Assembly: GCA_028641055.1 (NCBI GenBank)
Contig: CM054060.1
Coordinates: forward strand, 310,296,949-310,360,948
Reading direction: 5' to 3'
Length of the DNA: 64,000 bases
Source of the DNA: Alopecurus myosuroides
Lineage: Eukaryota > Streptophyta > Magnoliopsida > Poales > Poaceae
Both the position numbers and the translations under genes were made by a program. Below are positions 60,319 to 64,000 of the stretch, in pieces; the stretch's first letter is position 1, and the number at the start of each line of letters is the position of its first letter. Under the pieces are notes generated by a model, which did not search any database, was not told where the DNA came from, and saw only the letters and a program-made list of their open reading frames with translations.

Positions 60319-61573
60319 TGTAAGGTCCGCCCCAGAACCACTGTTCAAGGACACCTTCGATATGTATACATTCACGATCCCAGGAAATTCAGTCGTGAAC
60401 AACATATCAAGTTGGTACACAGATACAATATCCATTACACGGTTGCATTAAACACTTACAAAGAGACATGGCCGCATGACCAAGTCCAACACAACTGCCA
60501 CGCAGGGCAAACACAGAACACACACAGCGGAAGGCTAACGCACACACACAACATAGTAGAGCCTAAGTCATGCTTTAACCTACAGGCTGCTGACCGGGAG
60601 ACAATCCTAGTTCGCAAGGCCATCATCTCCGTACTCCTCCTTGTTGATCTCCTTCTAAGACTCCTTCTCAATATCTGGCAAGTTGATACCAGGGACGAAA
60701 CCAATATGAGTATATTTGAATGTACTCAGCAAGACATCCATCATGTAACTTACCAAATGCAAGTATGCTTATATGGTGGAATATGTAGGCTATAAATAGG
60801 GTTCACTATCAATGATATGTGTAAGACATATCATAGTTGATTTTGAAAAAAAAATCTCTGTATCTTCGTTGAAGAAGATAATTCAAAAGAAAATAATATA
60901 GTTTTCTTTCTCTTGTAGATATCACATGTACAAGAGGTTTTATAAACTCATTTTGTAAAAGAAGGTTTTCTCTTTGCAAAACTTTTTGTAAAACAACTTC
61001 TGGCTTTTCATCGACGGTACCTCCGCGGTACGAGATTTCGTCCTTTCCGAACTTCACAAGTCCAACTCCTTTTTGAAAACTCCTTTTTGAAAACATTGAC
61101 AAAATGCTAGCTACATGGCCATTCAACTGTCCATATCCGAGGACGCGGCTACTTCGAAATAGTTATACTCTGCAGAGTGTACACAATCCACCAGATCCAG
61201 TACATTCACCGTGAACAACCACGGACTGTAACAACAGTATGTAAACATCAGATAACTGATCCTAACCATCCACTATGTTCAATCTAGAATATGCCTATCT
61301 CTTCAGTCGAGTTTTTCGACATCCCTGGCACCAGCCTAATCCCCGCCAAGACAGGATGCCCCAACTGCTGCGTCCGGAGGGAAAATTAATCCCACACTTT
61401 ATATGTCGCCTGTTTCAAAGATTTGGCGACATTCGGTTCGAGGGAGTACGTACCTTTATAGCAAATTGAGATAGAACACACACTAAAAAGAACAAACTTC
61501 AAGTTAAGCCTTGTGCCCATGTTGGGGTAAAGTGGCAGTAAGGTTGTCCGACAAAGACTAGGTTATGTGTCAT
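60319..61573 (-). repeat. 5' LTR of the outer element, part left of the LINE
   Basis: Matches 8439-9696 with about 50 differences by eye. Homology stops abruptly at TGTGTCAT, where the LINE begins. The rest of the LTR lies beyond the window. Confidence 0.9.
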
Positions 61574-64000
61574 GGAGCGTCAGGATGGCGACTCCTCCTC
61601 TAGGCGGCGCTCATGGAGACTCCTCTGAGATCTAGGGTTTTAGCCATTCTACTCCGACAATCGTCACTCCGGCGTAGTCGGCATCCTCCCCTACGACATC
61701 TACCACTCCGGCAGTGTCGTCCACCCCTTTTCTTCAATGACCAAGGCAAAATCCCTTTTTGATCGCTCTTGTTGGCGGTGGAGGGCGATCTTCTCCACCG
61801 ATGTGGATCTCCGGTTTAATCCCATCTACGTGGGTTTTGTTCTGTTAGATCCGAAGGACAAGCGGATCCAACTGGTAGATCAAGCGGGCTTTGTGCTTGA
61901 TCAACGTTTTCTCAAGGTACGTGAAAGCATTCATCCTGGATCTGAGATCCAATTTGCTTTTCATCGTGCCAGGGTTCAGGATCATCTGGTTCCACGGAAG
62001 GGGTCTCTCCTGGATCATAACAATGCCATCGTTCCTATTCTGGACGTGGACTCTTTGGTGCCGCTTTTGGATCGGACTCCCATTGATCCTGCGGTGGGTT
62101 TAGTGCATGCAGCCAAAGTCTTAGACCTGGATTTCTCTAGAGGTCTAGCTCTTGCTAAGGAAGTCCGCATTCTCTTCGGATCGGACGTTCACCCTTCTAA
62201 AAAATTCGGCGCTTTCAAAATGGTGGTATCTTTTGGCCGTGCTGCCTTCAAAATTGATGTTAATACTGTTGCTTTGGCTCTTGAGGCGGCGATTGTAGGA
62301 TATTGTGGATCTTTGAATGTTACCTGTCTTCATGATCGGGTTTTCTCTTTTGATGTCGCTTCTAAGGAGGTTGGATTTCATATTATGAAGATTAAATGGT
62401 TTTCTTGCTTCCACTTCAAGTGCTTCTTTCATCTTTGGAGTTTCGGCGGTCCAAATTGGATGACTGAATGGAAAAAGTGGAACCACGATCAGATTAATGA
62501 GTGGACTGTTGTCACGAAGAAAAAGAAGGTAAAACCTAAACGGTACAAGCCTTTATTAAAATCTTCTGCTTCTCGTGCACCAACTGCTCCCCCCACGATT
62601 CCTAACAATATTGGTTCTGATATTGATCGTGAACTGCCTGCTATTAAGTTTGGATCTTTTAATGTTGATTCTATTGTTACTAAGTCTGTTACGGATCCTG
62701 TACCTGTACCCTCTACCGTGGACTCTATGCCTGTTGATGATGGCTTCGCAAAATTAATTGATAAAATGGCGGCCCATGTTTGGCCTTGCTCTAACTGCCT
62801 CTCAGCTAAACATGCAACGGAAGAGTGTACGGGCCGGATTCGGTGCTGGTCCTGTTCACGTTCGGGCCATATCCGCAAAAACTGCCCGGGAATTAATGGA
62901 ACTCTGCGCTGGGTAGTTAAATCGTCGACTATCGGAACCGAGAAGTCCCCTGCCTCAGTTCTATCCCCTGCCCCTGCCACTGTTCCTGGAAAACCCTCGT
63001 CGGAATCGCCGCTAGAATCGCAACCTCCTCCAGCAATGGCGAACTTCCCCTGTGATCCGACAAGGTTCGTCCCCGCGGGGATGCATGTTGAGGAGCCATG
63101 GGCGGCCGAGGAGCGACCTGCTCGGCTCTACATCACCTCCTCTGCGGCTCCTCCTCGGCGCCATGAATCTTGGGCCATTGCTCAGTTGGTTCTGCGGCCC
63201 CCCGTGGAAGAACTCGACGATATTCTGCAGCAAATCGTCGATCACATCCTTCAAGAACTGCATCTGCAAGTTGTCTCCTTCTCGGAGAGCGCTGTGGGAG
63301 TTGGCATGTTCCGCATGGCGGATCAAGTTGCCAGAGATATTTTGGTACACTCTCATCCTTTTATGTTTCCAGATGGTAGGATGTTGTCTTTCGTTCGACA
63401 TGACGAAGGAGACAATGTTAGAGCAACAACCTATACCAGGACTGGATGGATTATGATTCTGAATCTGCACATGGACTATCGCACTGATGAGTTCCTTCGT
63501 GAGTTTGTGTCCAAGTTTGGCAAGCTCCGGACCTGGTGGAGGGAAGATGCTTCCCCTGTCCGTACCATGCTCAAGGTTACCTATGGTGGCGGCGCTGATG
63601 TTCCCCGCTCGCTTGTGATTAGGGAGGTCCAGCGTTACAGTGGGCACGTTGTTTCCTGGACCTGCCCTGTTTTTATTCTGAACAATGATGCTGTCGACGC
63701 TTTGCCGGGGGATGAAGATTTTCTCCCTCCTGGAGGCAATCCACACCCAGCTTTTGGTGCACCAGAGGTCCCAATCCCTGAGGAATGGGTGCCACCTGCT
63801 CAGCCTGTACAAGGTGGTTGGGGAGAATGGAACAATGAGGAGCAGGGGGAGAATGCTGAGCCGGAGGAGCCTGTTGATCAGGCACCGGAACCTGAGCAGG
63901 TGCAGTCTTCTGTATCTGTTCAATTCTCGGGTGCCTCCATTGACTCCATGAATGCTGTAAGAGCTGAAGGCCCGGAACATTTTGTGGAGCTGCAGCAGCA
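61574..64000 (+). mobile_element. LINE-type retrotransposon, 5' part
   Basis: Begins GGAGCGTCAGGATGG exactly where the LTR homology ends. It has a short GC-rich 5'UTR and an ORF with zinc knuckles, as in plant L1-like ORF1. The reverse transcriptase ORF and the 3' end lie beyond the window, so the class is inferred from ORF1 and from the absence of LTR features. Confidence 0.65.
61737..64000 (+). CDS. LINE ORF1-like protein with zinc knuckles, running off the window
   Basis: The frame is open from ATG 61737 to the last base, 754 complete codons without a stop. The N-terminal 270 residues (MTKAKSLFDRSCWRWRAIFS onward) are of unknown fold. A basic stretch (KKKKVKPKRYKP) follows. Around residues 348-385 there are two close cysteine knuckles: CSNCLSAKHATEEC and CWSCSRSGHIRKNC (CX2CX4HX4C type). 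The second half (PARLYITSSAAPP, then VVSFSESAVGVGMFRMAD) resembles a region often found after the knuckles in grass proteins of this kind, and the end is Pro/Glu-rich. ORF1 proteins bind LINE RNA and help its return to the nucleus. The lack of any lesion suggests a young insertion. Another ATG at 61592 is out of frame. Confidence 0.7.
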   Translation, partial: MTKAKSLFDRSCWRWRAIFSTDVDLRFNPIYVGFVLLDPKDKRIQLVDQAGFVLDQRFLKVRESIHPGSEIQFAFHRARVQDHLVPRKGSLLDHNNAIVPILDVDSLVPLLDRTPIDPAVGLVHAAKVLDLDFSRGLALAKEVRILFGSDVHPSKKFGAFKMVVSFGRAAFKIDVNTVALALEAAIVGYCGSLNVTCLHDRVFSFDVASKEVGFHIMKIKWFSCFHFKCFFHLWSFGGPNWMTEWKKWNHDQINEWTVVTKKKKVKPKRYKPLLKSSASRAPTAPPTIPNNIGSDIDRELPAIKFGSFNVDSIVTKSVTDPVPVPSTVDSMPVDDGFAKLIDKMAAHVWPCSNCLSAKHATEECTGRIRCWSCSRSGHIRKNCPGINGTLRWVVKSSTIGTEKSPASVLSPAPATVPGKPSSESPLESQPPPAMANFPCDPTRFVPAGMHVEEPWAAEERPARLYITSSAAPPRRHESWAIAQLVLRPPVEELDDILQQIVDHILQELHLQVVSFSESAVGVGMFRMADQVARDILVHSHPFMFPDGRMLSFVRHDEGDNVRATTYTRTGWIMILNLHMDYRTDEFLREFVSKFGKLRTWWREDASPVRTMLKVTYGGGADVPRSLVIREVQRYSGHVVSWTCPVFILNNDAVDALPGDEDFLPPGGNPHPAFGAPEVPIPEEWVPPAQPVQGGWGEWNNEEQGENAEPEEPVDQAPEPEQVQSSVSVQFSGASIDSMNAVRAEGPEHFVELQQ

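Larger units (their letters stand above)
8439..64000 (-). mobile_element. Outer Gypsy-type LTR retrotransposon, gag-only, right end beyond window
   Basis: The segments starting TGTAAGGTCCGCCCC at 8439 and 60319 are direct repeats, followed by eye to 9696 and 61573. A PBS (GCTCTGATACCA on the plus strand) lies just left of the second copy and a polypurine tract next to 57228, so the element reads on the minus strand. Its 5' LTR starts beyond the right edge and its 3' LTR runs from 57228 down to 8439. The candidate left TSD is GTAAG (8434-8438); the right one is out of view. The internal region is only about 3.1 kb, with gag-like ORFs and no visible pol, so the element needs proteins in trans. 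The two LTRs differ at roughly 4% of compared positions (by eye). Confidence 0.8.

Noticed and set aside
60303..60330. tRNA-like text around GCTCTGATACCA
   Set aside because: Only the 12-base primer-site complement is present; no cloverleaf can be drawn, so it is a retrotransposon primer site and not a tRNA gene.
63012..63980. 322-codon open frame on the minus strand opposite the LINE ORF1
   Set aside because: It is the antisense of the zinc-knuckle ORF, has no recognisable domain and uses a composition dictated by the plus-strand codons.
61574..64000. Host gene for a CCHC zinc-finger protein
   Set aside because: The sequence starts abruptly inside an LTR and its protein has the layout of plant LINE ORF1, so a transposon origin is much more likely.

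Overview
This window is repeat-rich intergenic DNA from a large-genome grass, most likely a cool-season (Pooideae) species. The evidence is the density of nested Ty3/Gypsy LTR retrotransposons with very long LTRs, a CACTA element with TNP2 and TNPA-like genes, a plant LINE ORF1 and plant-type splice sites. I see no convincing single-copy host protein gene, rRNA, tRNA or CRISPR. The only stretch I cannot assign to a transposable element is 5717-8433.

Layout. 1-4802 is part of a large minus-oriented LTR that runs off the left edge. 4796-5716 is a second, unrelated LTR piece. 5717-8433 is an unassigned island with splice-like sites, an (AT)n tract, a MITE-like element and a degenerate tandem triplication. 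From 8439 to past the right edge lies one minus-oriented gag-only Gypsy element (the 'outer element'). Its 3' LTR (57228 down to 8439) has been split by two insertions: a 4.57-kb solo LTR (51586-56159, TSD GAGAA) and a Tat/Retand-type Gypsy element (12667-50916, TSD GCGAC). The Retand-type element is itself split three times: by an 11.5-kb CACTA element in its 3' LTR (12701-24215, TSD GAT), by a 10.6-kb LARD-like element at the end of pol (31606-42199), and by an 884-bp solo LTR inside pol (43820-44703, TSD GATGT). The 5' LTR of the outer element is interrupted at 61574 by a LINE that continues past the window.

How the parts work. The CACTA element encodes an uninterrupted TNP2 transposase and a spliced TNPA/Transposase_24-type protein ending in a Ulp1-like domain that has lost its catalytic residues. 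Both genes sit behind copies of the same subterminal-repeat/leader module. The Retand-type element has gag, protease, RT, two RNase H domains and integrase on the minus strand, plus a multi-exon gene on the opposite strand between integrase and the 3' LTR. Its genes carry several stop codons and frame changes, so it is dead. The LARD-like element has almost identical LTRs (about 30 substitutions counted by eye over 4.77 kb) and is the youngest LTR element.

Most interesting observation. Several of the large LTRs look like small intron-containing genes: a GC-rich leader with a 5' splice donor, a long AT-rich stretch, then a short acidic reading frame split over two exons and ending in a stop near the 3' end of the LTR. 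The split frame is readable in the solo LTR at 51586-56159, recognisable but broken in both LARD LTRs, and more weakly echoed in two other LTR families here.
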